Source: Flavobacterium succinicans LMG 10402 (lineage in GTDB: Bacteria > Bacteroidota > Bacteroidia > Flavobacteriales > Flavobacteriaceae). Taken from it: DNA of 64,000 nt. The DNA lies in NCBI RefSeq assembly GCF_000611675.1, contig NZ_JATV01000004.1, positions 248,001 to 312,000 on the forward strand. The letters are read 5' to 3'. Made by a program: the position numbers and the translations under genes. The notes under the pieces are model-generated. The model was not told the DNA's origin and searched no databases. It saw only the letters and a list, made by a program, of their open reading frames with translations. Positions 16,750-26,747 of the stretch are shown one piece after another (within the stretch, counting starts at the first letter, position 1; the number at the start of each line of letters is the position of its first letter).

Positions 16750-17322
16750 TTATGTTATGCTAAAATTAAAAATAGCGTACGGGTTGATACAATAATCCAA
16801 TGGGATATCGTTCTCAAAAACATCGGTTATTTGGTCTTCGGGGTCAAAGAAAGACAGGCCGATTTTTAGGGTTTCAGGCCTGCATTCTGAAAGGAATTGA
16901 TCATAAAACCCTTTGCCGTATCCCACGCGATTGCCCAGTTTATCGTAGGCGAGTAAAGGTATAAACACGACTTCTATTTGTTTCGAAGGCACTTCGATTC
17001 CTGATACGGGTTCAGGAATTTGATACTCGTTTTTTACAATGCGTGTATTGTCTGTAAGTAGAAAATGCATCATTTTTAGGGTTTCGAAATCACTTTTAGA
17101 CAGGATAATTTCTTTGTCTTTTCCCGCTAAAATGTGCAAAAGAAATTCAGTATTGATTTCTTTTTGGGATGCAATGGGTAAAAAAATATGAAAATAGGTT
17201 TTGTCCCAAATAGGAAGCGATAAAGCTTGGTTGGCTATTGCCAAGCTCATCGATTCGATATCATTTTCATGTAGTGCTTTTCGGAGTGTTTTGTACTTAA
17301 GCCGTAATTCCTTCTTCAACAT
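16750..17322 (-). CDS. 5-formyltetrahydrofolate cyclo-ligase
   Basis: A 190-residue member of the MTHFS family, which converts 5-formyl-THF to 5,10-methenyl-THF with ATP. It has the N-terminal KKELRLKYKTLRKAL helix, and the ATP/phosphate-binding core motif PLLAYDKLGNRVGYGKGFYD near residues 120-140 is intact. Length is normal. Its start lies inside the end of the decarboxylase gene (26-bp overlap), implying translational coupling. It closes the folate salvage loop and has no obvious functional tie to its neighbours. Confidence 0.93.
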   Translation of the reverse strand: MLKKELRLKYKTLRKALHENDIESMSLAIANQALSLPIWDKTYFHIFLPIASQKEINTEFLLHILAGKDKEIILSKSDFETLKMMHFLLTDNTRIVKNEYQIPEPVSGIEVPSKQIEVVFIPLLAYDKLGNRVGYGKGFYDQFLSECRPETLKIGLSFFDPEDQITDVFENDIPLDYCINPYAIFNFSIT

Positions 17323-18553
17323 GCATAGTTGCTTTTAATTGGGCTATAAAAGTAGTCAAATGTTCGACTTCTACATGATCCATAAGCACTATTTTGTACC
17401 ATTTATTGTCCCCATGATGTTGTTGTGGCACCAAGTCAAAAGTATCGGCTAGTTTTGGGTCGATGTACTCGGCATGAATGGTGACAATGTTCATGAACGG
17501 ATCTCTAAAATAAGCAATGCCCAGTTGGTCTAATGCATTGCATAAAAATTGGGTTCTCATTTGCAAAACGCTTACTTTTTCGAACCAGCCGTGTGCGCCA
17601 TAGGCAAACAAAATCATCCAAACGGCCACAGCATTCGATCCGGAACGGCTTCCACAAAGGGTTAAATCCATACCTTCTACATACTCGGCTTCTTTGGTCA
17701 AAACGTTTTCAATTAGATTTTTTCGGCAAATGAAAATACCTGTTCCATAAGGCGATTGTAGCATTTTGTGTGCATCGATGGTGATAGAGCTAATTTTTGG
17801 ATTATTAAAATTAAGGGTCGATTGAGGATTGCTGAATGGATAAACAAAACCACCATAAGCCCCATCAATATGAAGTTTATACTCTAAACCGTATTTTTCA
17901 AAAAGAGTACAATACACTTCGGGATTATCTACAGAGCCAAACATAGTGGTACCCATATTCGAAACGGTGATAAAATATTTTTTACCTTTTGCTTTCGCTT
18001 CCAGAATCAATTGTTCTAATGCAAGGCTGTCTATGGATCTATTATGAAAGGCAACAGGAACTTTAATCCAATCGAGCATTAAAACATTGGAGCCTTTGGC
18101 AATGGAGTAATGCGTATCTTCGGAAGCTACGATGGCAATTTCGTGTAGTTGGGCTCCTTTTTGATACATGAAAAAGTTGCGATACATCCAAATGGCCTGA
18201 ATATTCGCTTCGGTTCCGCCTGGTGAAATATAGCCATCGTAAGAATTGGGTTTCGCTTTGAAAATATCGACTGCTATGACATCCAAAACTTCTCGCTCTA
18301 TTTGTTGGGTGCCTTTGAAGGCTTTTTCGGAAGTTCCCAAAGTGTGACAACCGATATGATTGGGGTTGGCCACATAGGCTTGCAAAGTAGGCGCTTCTTG
18401 TAAAAAAGGCGCATCATCATAAAAAACTTTCCCGTCTAATTTTGAGGCTGGATACCCCAATGAAATGTCTTTTGAAAAATTGACATTTTCGGCTAATGCA
18501 TTTTGAATACGTTCTTTACGTTCTTTCTGATCTATTTTTTTCCAATATAACAT
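17297..18553 (-). CDS. PLP-dependent group II decarboxylase (aspartate/glutamate/tyrosine-type)
   Basis: A 418-residue fold-type I PLP enzyme. Visible features are SPGGTEANIQA (111-120), the ring-stacking H148 in EDTHYS, cofactor-binding D230 in HIDGAYGG and the Schiff-base K263 in IDAHKMLQ. It belongs to the decarboxylase family that includes glutamate, histidine and aromatic amino acid decarboxylases. Substrate cannot be assigned, but the short length and HIDGAYGG resemble archaeal/bacterial MfnA-like and histidine decarboxylases. Overlaps the downstream folate gene by 26 bp. Confidence 0.88.
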   Translation of the reverse strand: MLYWKKIDQKERKERIQNALAENVNFSKDISLGYPASKLDGKVFYDDAPFLQEAPTLQAYVANPNHIGCHTLGTSEKAFKGTQQIEREVLDVIAVDIFKAKPNSYDGYISPGGTEANIQAIWMYRNFFMYQKGAQLHEIAIVASEDTHYSIAKGSNVLMLDWIKVPVAFHNRSIDSLALEQLILEAKAKGKKYFITVSNMGTTMFGSVDNPEVYCTLFEKYGLEYKLHIDGAYGGFVYPFSNPQSTLNFNNPKISSITIDAHKMLQSPYGTGIFICRKNLIENVLTKEAEYVEGMDLTLCGSRSGSNAVAVWMILFAYGAHGWFEKVSVLQMRTQFLCNALDQLGIAYFRDPFMNIVTIHAEYIDPKLADTFDLVPQQHHGDNKWYKIVLMDHVEVEHLTTFIAQLKATMHVEEGITA

Positions 18554-18609
18554 TGTTGTAATTTTTCAGCAAAGGTAACTGGCTGATTCCTATTAGAATA
18601 TGATTTTTG

Positions 18610-19656
18610 TTAGGTTTTAAAGATTTCAATATCATTAAATTGCTGAATATAGGCCTCTGGTTTTTCAATTCTGTTTGATTTTGTTCCGACTAAAGAAGTA
18701 GACAAATGAAAAATGGCGTCTCCTTCATACACAATAGGTGATTGGTTGCTGTTGATGACGTAACCATCATTGGGGGCTTTCACTTTGCGTTCAAATTTCC
18801 CAAAAGGATCGGTAATGAGTGCCAAAACAGTCCCTTTGGTAACAAACGTGCCAATGGTATTTAAATCGTGAAGCATTCCGGAGCATTTGGCTCTCACCCA
18901 ATTCGATTTTTCGATGTAAATGGTTTTGTTTTCGGGCACTTCGATGTTGTGTTTTGGATCTAACATGTCCAATTGTGCTAACACGCGTTTGGTGCCTTCA
19001 AGTCCTTCTCTGGCGACTTTTTTATCTATGTCTAATGATTTTCCACCTTCAAAAAGAAGCATTTTCACGTTCATTTTGGTAGAAGAATTTCGAAACGAAC
19101 CCGCAATGTTTTTGGAGTACAAAGTGAAAGGTGCATTGAATACATCGGCTAATTGCTTTAATTCAGCATCATTTTCTGCTAGGCGAATTTGAGGAGCATT
19201 AAAACGACTCGCACCACCCGCATGAAAATCAATCGCATAATGCACTTCGGGCATCACTTCGTTGAGGATGTGAAAAGCAAATCGACTCGCCAAGGACCCT
19301 TTTTTACTGCCCGGAAAAGAGCGATTCAGGTCACGACCATCGGGAAATTCTCGGGAACGATTCACAAAACCATACATATTAATGATGGGAATACAGATGA
19401 TCGTGCCGCGTTTGGGTCGGTTTATTTTCTGGCTAATGAGTTGTCGTACAATTTCGATACCATTAATTTCATCGCCGTGGATTCCCGCTGTGAAAAGAAT
19501 GACAGGACCTTCTTGTTTGGAACGCCGAACAATGATAGGGATATTGAGCTTGGTAGTCGTGTGGAGTCGCGCCATCTCAACGTTGATGGTTTTGTTTTCT
19601 CCCGGTAAAATGCTTTCGCCAAAAATCGTTATTGGTTTTAAACTTCTCATAGCCAA
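18610..19656 (-). CDS. Succinylglutamate desuccinylase/aspartoacylase-family zinc deacylase
   Basis: A 348-residue M14-like zinc amidohydrolase. Ligands are visible as GIHGDE (H60, E63) and the third His H145 in YAIDFHAGG, and NRSFPG (111-116) forms the usual carboxylate-binding stretch. The C-terminal part contains a lipoyl/biotinyl-like beta segment (VTKGTVLALITDP). Family members deacylate N-acyl amino acids or related compounds; the exact substrate is unknown. A second Met two codons in (19650) is an equally good start. Ends 57 bp upstream of the decarboxylase start. Confidence 0.87.
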   Translation of the reverse strand: MAMRSLKPITIFGESILPGENKTINVEMARLHTTTKLNIPIIVRRSKQEGPVILFTAGIHGDEINGIEIVRQLISQKINRPKRGTIICIPIINMYGFVNRSREFPDGRDLNRSFPGSKKGSLASRFAFHILNEVMPEVHYAIDFHAGGASRFNAPQIRLAENDAELKQLADVFNAPFTLYSKNIAGSFRNSSTKMNVKMLLFEGGKSLDIDKKVAREGLEGTKRVLAQLDMLDPKHNIEVPENKTIYIEKSNWVRAKCSGMLHDLNTIGTFVTKGTVLALITDPFGKFERKVKAPNDGYVINSNQSPIVYEGDAIFHLSTSLVGTKSNRIEKPEAYIQQFNDIEIFKT

Positions 19657-19986
19657 CTTTAATGGGCTAAATATAAAAATTATTAAGCATTACCTGTTGG
19701 TTGAATTTCAAATAAAATAAAACTTAATCATACTTCGATGCCTCAGATTAATAGCAGTTAGCAACAAATTCACTAATTGTCATTAAAATTGAATGTCACA
19801 AATTCCAACAACTTTAATAATTTGTGTTTTTAAAACCTGTTGTTATTCCTGATCTATTCGTGAATTCGTGGCGAAAATTTTTGAATACGAATGTCCTGAA
19901 GAAAAATCCAACGCAGAAGTTTTAGAAAAATAGAATCACTAAATTTGTTCTGAATTAAAAGCGATAGCGAATTTTCTAAATCTACA
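19657..19986. other. Divergent intergenic region between deacylase and uvrC
   Basis: A 330-bp AT-rich spacer. It contains a phrase (ATTCGTGAATTCGTGGCGAA at about 19855) of a type I associate with dispersed non-coding Bacteroidota sequence, resembling the ATCCGTGGC-type phrases in the minisatellite at 43 kb. A short frame ending in TAG at 19932 looks coding-like but has no start. Otherwise nothing. Confidence 0.4.
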
Positions 19987-21777
19987 ATGACGCAACCCTC
20001 GATAGCCCTTCAAATACAAACCCTTCCTGATAATCCAGGCGTGTACCAATATTATGATAAGGAAGGTGAAATTTTATATGTAGGCAAAGCCAAAAACCTA
20101 AAAAAAAGGGTGTCCTCTTATTTTAACAAAATTCACGATACGGCCAAAACCAATGTGTTGGTCAAAAAAATTGTGACCATAAAGCACATTGTAGTTCCCA
20201 CAGAATCTGATGCGTTGTTGTTAGAAAATAATTTAATCAAAACGCTTCAGCCTCGTTATAATGTCTTGCTTCGTGATGACAAAAGTTATCCTTGGTTGTG
20301 CATCAAAAAAGAACCTTTTTCACGTATTTTTTCTACTCGTAGAATGATTAAAGACGGTTCTGAATATTTCGGTCCTTACACGAGTTTCAAAACCGTTAAT
20401 ACGATTTTGGAATTAATCAAAGAGTTGTATCCACTCCGTACTTGTACTTTCGATTTGAGCGAAAACAACATCAATAGTGGAAAATTCAAAGTGTGTTTAG
20501 AATACCATATTGGCAATTGCAAAGGCCCGTGCGAAGGTCACGAAAGCTTGGAGCATTACCAAAAACAAGTAGACGCCATACGCGAAATCCTCAAAGGTAA
20601 TTTCAAAGAAAGTTTAAAAGATTTTAAACGAATGATGGTCGATTTGGCCAGCGAAATGAAGTTTGAAGAAGCTCAGAAAATAAAAGAAAAAATTGAGGTT
20701 TTAGAAAATTACCAATCCCGTTCAACCATTGTCAATCCGAAAATCACGAATATTGATGTGTTTTCGATTGTTTCGGATGAAAGTGCGGCTTTTGTGAATT
20801 TCTTGCAAATTTCTCACGGTTCGATTATTCGTTCACACACGATGGAAATCAAGAAGAAGTTAGCAGAAACGGATGAAGAGTTGTTAGAATTAGCCATTGT
20901 TGAACTTAGAGAGCGCTTTCATTTGTTGTCTAGAGAAGTGATTGTTCCTTTCGCCATAGATTTGGGTGAAAATATTAAAATTACAGTGCCTCAATTGGGC
21001 GACAAAAAACAAATATTGGATTTGTCTATTCGTAATGCCAAGTTTTACCGCATCGAACAACTCAAACAATTGCAGATTGTCGACCCAGACCGTCACACCA
21101 ATCGGATTATGGCACAAATGCAAAAAGACTTGCGATTGCCTGTAGAGCCAAGACATATTGAGTGTTTTGATAATTCAAACATTCAAGGAACGAATCCTGT
21201 TTCGGCTTGTGTAGTTTTTAAAGATGGAAAACCTAGCAAGAAAGATTATCGTCATTTTAATATCAAAACCGTCGAAGGACCCGATGATTTTGCTTCGATG
21301 ACAGAGGTAGTGTACCGCCGATACAAACGATTATTGGACGAAAAAGAGCCTTTGCCACAATTGATTATTATTGATGGAGGAAAAGGACAATTATCTGCGG
21401 CCTTAAAAAGTATTGATGAACTTGGATTGAGAGGGAAAATCACCATCATTGGCATTGCCAAACGATTGGAAGAACTCTTTTTTCCCGGAGATTCTATCCC
21501 TTTGTATTTGGATAAAAAATCTGAAACCCTAAAGGTAATTCAGCAGTTGAGAAACGAAGCCCACCGATTCGGAATCACACATCATCGTGACAAACGAAGC
21601 AAAGCCGCCTTGAATTCATCGATTGAAAGTATCCCGGGCATAGGCGAAAAAACGATGATTACGCTTATTGAGCATTTTAAAAGTGTTAAAAGAATACAAT
21701 TGGCTACAGAAAAAGAAATTTCTGAGGTTATTGGCGTGTCAAAAGCCAAAAAAATTTCCGACTTTTACAAGAAATAG
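19987..21777 (+). CDS. uvrC: Excinuclease ABC subunit C
   Basis: Nucleotide-excision repair endonuclease of 596 residues. An N-terminal GIY-YIG domain (NPGVYQYYDKEGEILYVGKA, about 16-90) makes the 3' incision. A cysteine cluster (CLEYHIGNCKGPC, about 165-180) follows, then a UVR domain for UvrB contact (about 200-235). The RNase H-like 5' nuclease core has CFDNSNIQGTNPV and IIIDGGKGQLSAA, and C-terminal helix-hairpin-helix repeats include SIPGIGEKT. Complete and of normal length. The patatin gene follows after 15 bp. Confidence 0.97.
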   Translation: MTQPSIALQIQTLPDNPGVYQYYDKEGEILYVGKAKNLKKRVSSYFNKIHDTAKTNVLVKKIVTIKHIVVPTESDALLLENNLIKTLQPRYNVLLRDDKSYPWLCIKKEPFSRIFSTRRMIKDGSEYFGPYTSFKTVNTILELIKELYPLRTCTFDLSENNINSGKFKVCLEYHIGNCKGPCEGHESLEHYQKQVDAIREILKGNFKESLKDFKRMMVDLASEMKFEEAQKIKEKIEVLENYQSRSTIVNPKITNIDVFSIVSDESAAFVNFLQISHGSIIRSHTMEIKKKLAETDEELLELAIVELRERFHLLSREVIVPFAIDLGENIKITVPQLGDKKQILDLSIRNAKFYRIEQLKQLQIVDPDRHTNRIMAQMQKDLRLPVEPRHIECFDNSNIQGTNPVSACVVFKDGKPSKKDYRHFNIKTVEGPDDFASMTEVVYRRYKRLLDEKEPLPQLIIIDGGKGQLSAALKSIDELGLRGKITIIGIAKRLEELFFPGDSIPLYLDKKSETLKVIQQLRNEAHRFGITHHRDKRSKAALNSSIESIPGIGEKTMITLIEHFKSVKRIQLATEKEISEVIGVSKAKKISDFYKK

Positions 21778-21792
21778 CACGTTGCTAAATTC

Positions 21793-24003
21793 TTGTCTAT
21801 GAGTAGATTTACTGCTTTACTTTTGTTGTTCTGTTGTTGTGGGTTACTTTGGTCACAAGAACAAGCAAAGAAACCCAAAATAGGTCTAGTATTAAGTGGA
21901 GGTGGAGCCAAAGGTTTCGCTCATATTGGCGTGTTGAAAGTGATTGAAGAAGCCGGAATCAAAATCGATTATATCGGCGGAACCAGCATGGGTGCCGTGA
22001 TTGGAGGTTTGTACGCCACGGGTTTTAATGCATCACAAATTGATTCTATTTTTCACACCGTTGATTTCGATAAGTTAATCAACGATTATGTTCCAAGGGG
22101 GTCCAAGAATTTTTACGAAAAACGCAATGACGAATTGTATGCCGTAACACTGCCCTTTAATAAATTCAAAATCGGTATTCCTGAGGCACTTTCTAAAGGT
22201 ATGTACAACTTTAATTTGTTGACCCGTTTGACTCGAAATGTAAAAAACATTCACGATTTCAATCAATTACCCATTCCTTTTTTGTGTATCGCTACTGATA
22301 TTGAAAAAGGCGAACAAGTGTTGTTGAACAAAGGCAATTTAGCGCAATGTATTTTAGCAAGTGCGGCGTTTCCTTCCTTGTTTTCTCCCGTTGAAATTGA
22401 GGGTAAAGTGCTTATTGACGGTGGTGTTGTGAATAATTACCCCATTCAAGAAGTGATAGATTTGGGAGCTGATGTTATCATTGGAGTCGATGTTCAAGAA
22501 GGGTTAAAAGATCGTACCGCACTTAGAGATGCTACCAAAATATTAGTACAGATCACCAATTTCAGCATGATCGACAAGATGAAAGGAAATGTACAAAAAA
22601 CAACCGTGTACATACAGCCAGACATCAAAGATTATTCTGTGATATCTTTTGATAAAGGCAAAGAAATAATAGTTAAAGGCGAAGAAGCTTCTTTTGCCGT
22701 GTACGAAAAATTAAAACAATTAGTAAATCATGATTTTCCTTATCGAAAGCCAAAATTAAAGCTCATATCTGATAGTATTTTGGTGTCAGACATTCAAGTG
22801 AATGAAATGAAAAATTTCACGAGCACTTATGTTAAAGGTAAATTACGCTTCAAACCCGGAAGTTTAATTACCTATACGAAGTTGCAAAATGGCATTAACA
22901 ACATCAACGGAACTCAAAATTTTAACGCCATTACTTACGCTTTGCAACCTCTTGGGAATGCTGAACAATTGGTGTTAAACTTGAAAGAAAACGACACTAA
23001 AACACAATTAAAGTTGGGTTTACATTACGATGGTTTGTACAAAAGCGCTGTTTTGGCCAATATTACACAAAAAAATCTATTGATTAAAAATGACAATTCT
23101 TCATTGGATCTTATCATTGGAGATAATTTCCGTTACAATTTTAATTATTATGTCGACAATGGCTATAACATAAGTTTTGGTTTTAAGTCCTCTTTGAATC
23201 AATTTGATAGAAGTATATCTCAGACCATTCAGGTGGGCAAAGAAATGGACGAAGAACTTTCATTGATCAATGTTGATTTTCAGGATTGGAACAATCAGGC
23301 TTATTTTCAATCGGTTTTTGTTCAAAAATATTTAATTGGAGGCGGTATCGAATACAAGTACCTAAATATCGTTCCCTCAGTAGTTACCAAAAATAGCCCA
23401 GCCGTAGAGGATAGTAATTATTTGGGCGTGTTCGGATATTTGAAGTTTGATGCCTTGGACAGTAAGTATTTTCCAACCAAAGGCTGGTCGTTTACGGGTG
23501 ATGTGCACTCGTATTTAATGTCTTCTAATTATTCAAAAGTGTTTGAGCCTTTTACCATACTCAAAGCTGATTTTGCGGTAGCGGCAAAAGTGTTGCCTCG
23601 TTTAGTCTTTAAATTTGAAACGGATGCTGGTACAACGGTGGGTAAGCAAAGTGTTCCTTTTTTAAATTTTATGCTTGGAGGATATGGTTATAATGCGATA
23701 AATAACTTCAAGTCTTTTTTTGGATATGATTTTTTAAGCCTAGGCGGTAATAGTTATATCAAATCATTGGGAACCTTAGATTTTGAATTTTACAAACGAA
23801 ATCACTTCAATTTGACTGCGAATTACGCTAATATTGGTAATCGTATTTTTAGTTCGCTCGATTGGGTGGCTTTGCCCAGGTACTCCGGATATGCTGTGGG
23901 ATACGGATTGGATTCTATTCTTGGGCCAGTTGAGGTAAAGTACTCTTGGTCGCCCGAACAGCCAAAAGGATTTTTTTGGTTTAGTGTAGGATATATTTTT
24001 TAA
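21793..24003 (+). CDS. Patatin-like phospholipase fused to outer-membrane barrel (PlpD-like)
   Basis: A 736-residue protein. The signal peptide is followed by a patatin domain (about 28-230) with oxyanion motif GLVLSGGGAKG (31-41), nucleophile elbow GTSMG (S65) and catalytic D209 in DGG. Residues about 330-400 resemble a POTRA domain and about 400-736 a 16-strand Omp85-type barrel ending in GYIF. This matches type Vd autotransporter-like patatins: a lipid-cleaving passenger attached to its own barrel. It may act on surface or host lipids. Co-transcribed with uvrC by position only. Confidence 0.9.
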   Translation: MSMSRFTALLLLFCCCGLLWSQEQAKKPKIGLVLSGGGAKGFAHIGVLKVIEEAGIKIDYIGGTSMGAVIGGLYATGFNASQIDSIFHTVDFDKLINDYVPRGSKNFYEKRNDELYAVTLPFNKFKIGIPEALSKGMYNFNLLTRLTRNVKNIHDFNQLPIPFLCIATDIEKGEQVLLNKGNLAQCILASAAFPSLFSPVEIEGKVLIDGGVVNNYPIQEVIDLGADVIIGVDVQEGLKDRTALRDATKILVQITNFSMIDKMKGNVQKTTVYIQPDIKDYSVISFDKGKEIIVKGEEASFAVYEKLKQLVNHDFPYRKPKLKLISDSILVSDIQVNEMKNFTSTYVKGKLRFKPGSLITYTKLQNGINNINGTQNFNAITYALQPLGNAEQLVLNLKENDTKTQLKLGLHYDGLYKSAVLANITQKNLLIKNDNSSLDLIIGDNFRYNFNYYVDNGYNISFGFKSSLNQFDRSISQTIQVGKEMDEELSLINVDFQDWNNQAYFQSVFVQKYLIGGGIEYKYLNIVPSVVTKNSPAVEDSNYLGVFGYLKFDALDSKYFPTKGWSFTGDVHSYLMSSNYSKVFEPFTILKADFAVAAKVLPRLVFKFETDAGTTVGKQSVPFLNFMLGGYGYNAINNFKSFFGYDFLSLGGNSYIKSLGTLDFEFYKRNHFNLTANYANIGNRIFSSLDWVALPRYSGYAVGYGLDSILGPVEVKYSWSPEQPKGFFWFSVGYIF

Positions 24004-24160
24004 TCTTAAAATTATATTAAAAAAATTACGACATTTGCTTTCATGAAAACAAAATGGCAAGGTTTATTAGATTATCTGCAATTTCTTATTAAGAGAAATC
24101 CAGAATGATTGCACTATTTTTTAAGGAATACAATTAGGTTGAATCTAAATTTTTTAAAAA

Positions 24161-25318
24161 ATGCCAATATATCATAAACTAGGAGATTTTCCTCAAAAAC
24201 GCCACGTACAATTCGAGAAACCTAATGGGGGATTGTATTACGAGCAATTATTCGGTACCGAAGGTTTTCACGGCCATTCGTCAATATTATATCATGTACA
24301 CCGACCAACTCAGGTCAAAGAAATACTAAATTCGTATTCAGTAGAACCCAAAATTGCTATCGGTAAAAACATCAAATCATTATTGCTAAAAGGGTTTGAA
24401 TTGTTACCCGAAAATGATTTCTTGGAAAGTCGCAAACCCATGTTGGTCAATAAAGATTGCACTATTGGTTTAGCAGCACCAAAAGAATCCTTGCGTTCGT
24501 ATTTTTATAAAAACGCCGATGCTGATGAAATGATTTTCATTCACAAAGGAAGCGGAACCCTAAGAACAATGATGGGTAACATTCCTTTCGAATATGGTGA
24601 TTATCTTATTATCCCTCGCGGAATGATTTATCAAATTGATTTTGATACTACCGAAAATCGCTTGTTTTATGTAGAATCTTTTGCGCCTTTCTATACACCA
24701 AAACGATACAAAAACGAATCAGGTCAGCATTTAGAACACGCTCCTTTTTGTGAACGCGATTTCAAATTGCCAACAGAGTTAGAAACGCACGACGAAAAAG
24801 GCGATTTCTTAATCAAAATCAAAAAAGAAGGGATGATGCACGAGGTGGTCTATGCCACGCATCCTTTCGACGTTATTGGTTGGGATGGCTATAACTTTCC
24901 TTATGGATTTAGTATCCACAACTTCGAGCCTATAACCGGTCGTGTGCACCAACCGCCACCAGTACACCAAACGTTTGAAACATCTACTTTTGTAGTGTGT
25001 TCTTTCGTGCCTCGTTTGTACGATTACCACCCAAAAGCTATTCCTGCGCCTTACAATCACAGCAACATCGATAGCGATGAGGTTCTGTATTACGTAGATG
25101 GCGATTTTATGAGTCGTAATAATATCGAACAAGGACATATCACTTTGCATCCAAAAGGTATTCCTCACGGACCAGCACCAGGAGCTATGGAGCGAAGCAT
25201 CGGTCAAACAATTACTCAAGAATTAGCCGTTATGGTCGATACGTTTCGCCCTTTAATGGTTACCGAAGAAGCGATGGGTCTTGATGACGGACAGTACTAC
25301 AAATCTTGGGTAGAGTAA
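24161..25318 (+). CDS. hmgA: Homogentisate 1,2-dioxygenase
   Basis: A 385-residue cupin dioxygenase that opens homogentisate to maleylacetoacetate in tyrosine/phenylalanine catabolism. Characteristic segments are GTEGFHGHSSILYH, FIHKGSG (first cupin), PRGMIYQIDF, IHNFEPITGRVHQPPPVH and the metal site with probable ligands H300, E307 and H336 (PYNHSNIDSDE, KGIPHGP). It belongs to the shorter bacterial branch. The next gene, hppD, makes its substrate; a family 1 hairpin repeat lies between the two. Confidence 0.94.
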   Translation: MPIYHKLGDFPQKRHVQFEKPNGGLYYEQLFGTEGFHGHSSILYHVHRPTQVKEILNSYSVEPKIAIGKNIKSLLLKGFELLPENDFLESRKPMLVNKDCTIGLAAPKESLRSYFYKNADADEMIFIHKGSGTLRTMMGNIPFEYGDYLIIPRGMIYQIDFDTTENRLFYVESFAPFYTPKRYKNESGQHLEHAPFCERDFKLPTELETHDEKGDFLIKIKKEGMMHEVVYATHPFDVIGWDGYNFPYGFSIHNFEPITGRVHQPPPVHQTFETSTFVVCSFVPRLYDYHPKAIPAPYNHSNIDSDEVLYYVDGDFMSRNNIEQGHITLHPKGIPHGPAPGAMERSIGQTITQELAVMVDTFRPLMVTEEAMGLDDGQYYKSWVE

Positions 25319-25336
25319 AAAATAATTAAAATAATA

Positions 25337-25411
25337 AGGAGCTATTTCCTGCTGTACGCTATATCTGTGGCTCCGAACCCCGGAGCCACAGGATGCCGCT
25401 TCCATCAGGGC
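25337..25411 (+). repeat. Intergenic hairpin repeat family 1, copy B
   Basis: Same left flank (CCTGCTGTACGCTATATC) and right flank (GGATGCCGCTTCCATCAGGG) as copy A. The central perfect 11-bp stem (25365-25375 / 25381-25391) is unrelated in sequence to that of copy A but has the same AACCC loop. It sits between hmgA and hppD. Confidence 0.92.
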
Positions 25412-25463
25412 TTTGAACTAATCAACAACATTTTCGGAAACCCCGAAACAAACAATATATACA

Positions 25464-26624
25464 ATGGCAAAAGAAGTACAATCAGTAGAATACGGACTAG
25501 AAAAAATATTTGAAGGAGCACAAGATTTCCTTCCGTTAATGGGAACCGACTACGTAGAATTTTATGTGGGCAACGCCAAACAAGCCGCTCATTTTTACAA
25601 AACGGCTTTCGGATTTCAATCGCACGCGTATTGCGGGTTAGAAACAGGTTCAAGAGACAAAGTTTCTTATGTGTTAAAACAAGACAAAATTCGTTTGGTA
25701 CTAACTACGGCGCTCAACAGCGAATCTCCAATTGGAGAACACGTAAAAAAACACGGTGACGGAGTTAAAATCGTGGCGCTTTGGGTAGAAGATGCTCGTA
25801 AATCTTTTGAAGAAACCACTAAACGTGGCGCAAAAGTCTATATGGAACCTACCGTAGAAAAAGACGAATTTGGTGAAGTAGTTCGCGCTGGAATCTATAC
25901 TTATGGTGAGACCGTTCATATGTTTGTAGAGCGCAAAAACTATACAGGTGCTTTTCTTCCAGGTTTTGTAGAATGGAAATCGGATTATAACCCAACTTCT
26001 GTTGGTTTAAAATACATCGACCATATGGTAGGAAATGTGGGTTGGAATCAAATGAATGTTTGGGTAAAATGGTACGAAGACGTGATGGGCTTTGTAAACT
26101 TCCTTTCTTTTGATGACAAACAAATCCACACCGAGTATTCTGCTTTGATGAGTAAAGTAATGAGTAACGGCAACGGAAGAATTAAATTCCCAATCAACGA
26201 ACCCGCCAAAGGAAACAAGCGTTCTCAAATAGAAGAGTATTTAGATTTTTATGAAGGCGCAGGCGTGCAGCACATTGCCATTGCTACCGATGATATTATT
26301 ACTACTGTTACTGAGCTTAGAGCTCGTGGTGTAGAATTTTTATCAGCGCCACCTCATGCGTATTACCAAGCCATTCCAGAACGTTTGGGCGAACACATGA
26401 GTATGATGAAAGAAGATTTAGCCGTTATCGAAAAGCTAGCCATTATGGTGGATGCCGATGAAGATGGGTATTTATTGCAAATCTTTACCAAACCTGTTGA
26501 AGATCGTCCGACCTTATTTTTCGAAATAATTCAACGAATGGGAGCCAAAGGATTCGGTGCAGGGAACTTCAAAGCTTTATTTGAGTCCATCGAAAGAGAG
26601 CAACAATTGCGAGGAACGCTATAA
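25464..26624 (+). CDS. hppD: 4-hydroxyphenylpyruvate dioxygenase
   Basis: A 386-residue VOC-fold Fe(II) dioxygenase that converts 4-hydroxyphenylpyruvate to homogentisate, the step before HmgA. There are two VOC modules. The iron triad is readable as H187 (YIDHMVGNV), H270 (VQHIAIATDDI) and E354 (LFFEIIQR), and the C-terminal helix GFGAGNFKALFESIEREQ gates the site. Normal length. It probably shares a transcript with hmgA across the 145-bp gap that contains repeat copy B. Confidence 0.96.
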   Translation: MAKEVQSVEYGLEKIFEGAQDFLPLMGTDYVEFYVGNAKQAAHFYKTAFGFQSHAYCGLETGSRDKVSYVLKQDKIRLVLTTALNSESPIGEHVKKHGDGVKIVALWVEDARKSFEETTKRGAKVYMEPTVEKDEFGEVVRAGIYTYGETVHMFVERKNYTGAFLPGFVEWKSDYNPTSVGLKYIDHMVGNVGWNQMNVWVKWYEDVMGFVNFLSFDDKQIHTEYSALMSKVMSNGNGRIKFPINEPAKGNKRSQIEEYLDFYEGAGVQHIAIATDDIITTVTELRARGVEFLSAPPHAYYQAIPERLGEHMSMMKEDLAVIEKLAIMVDADEDGYLLQIFTKPVEDRPTLFFEIIQRMGAKGFGAGNFKALFESIEREQQLRGTL

Positions 26625-26734
26625 AATTAAGTTTTTTTTGCATTATCAAAAAAAATAACCAAATAGAATGCTAATAATATACAAACGTTGTGTTAAACTT
26701 AATTTTATAGGCTAAAAAATATAAAAAGCCATTG

Positions 26735-26742
26735 TATCTTTG
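26735..26742 (+). promoter_or_regulatory. -7 box TATCTTTG of a candidate small RNA
   Basis: Perfect TAnnTTTG match followed about 6 nt later by the first of three hairpins ending in a terminator, with no ORF between. No clear -33 TTTG was found at 17-21 nt upstream. Confidence 0.6.
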
Positions 26743-26747
26743 CAAAG

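Noticed and set aside
19849..19932. Short coding-like frame upstream of uvrC
   Set aside because: It has no start codon, begins at a stop, and overlaps a dispersed non-coding phrase (ATTCGTGAATTCGTGGC).
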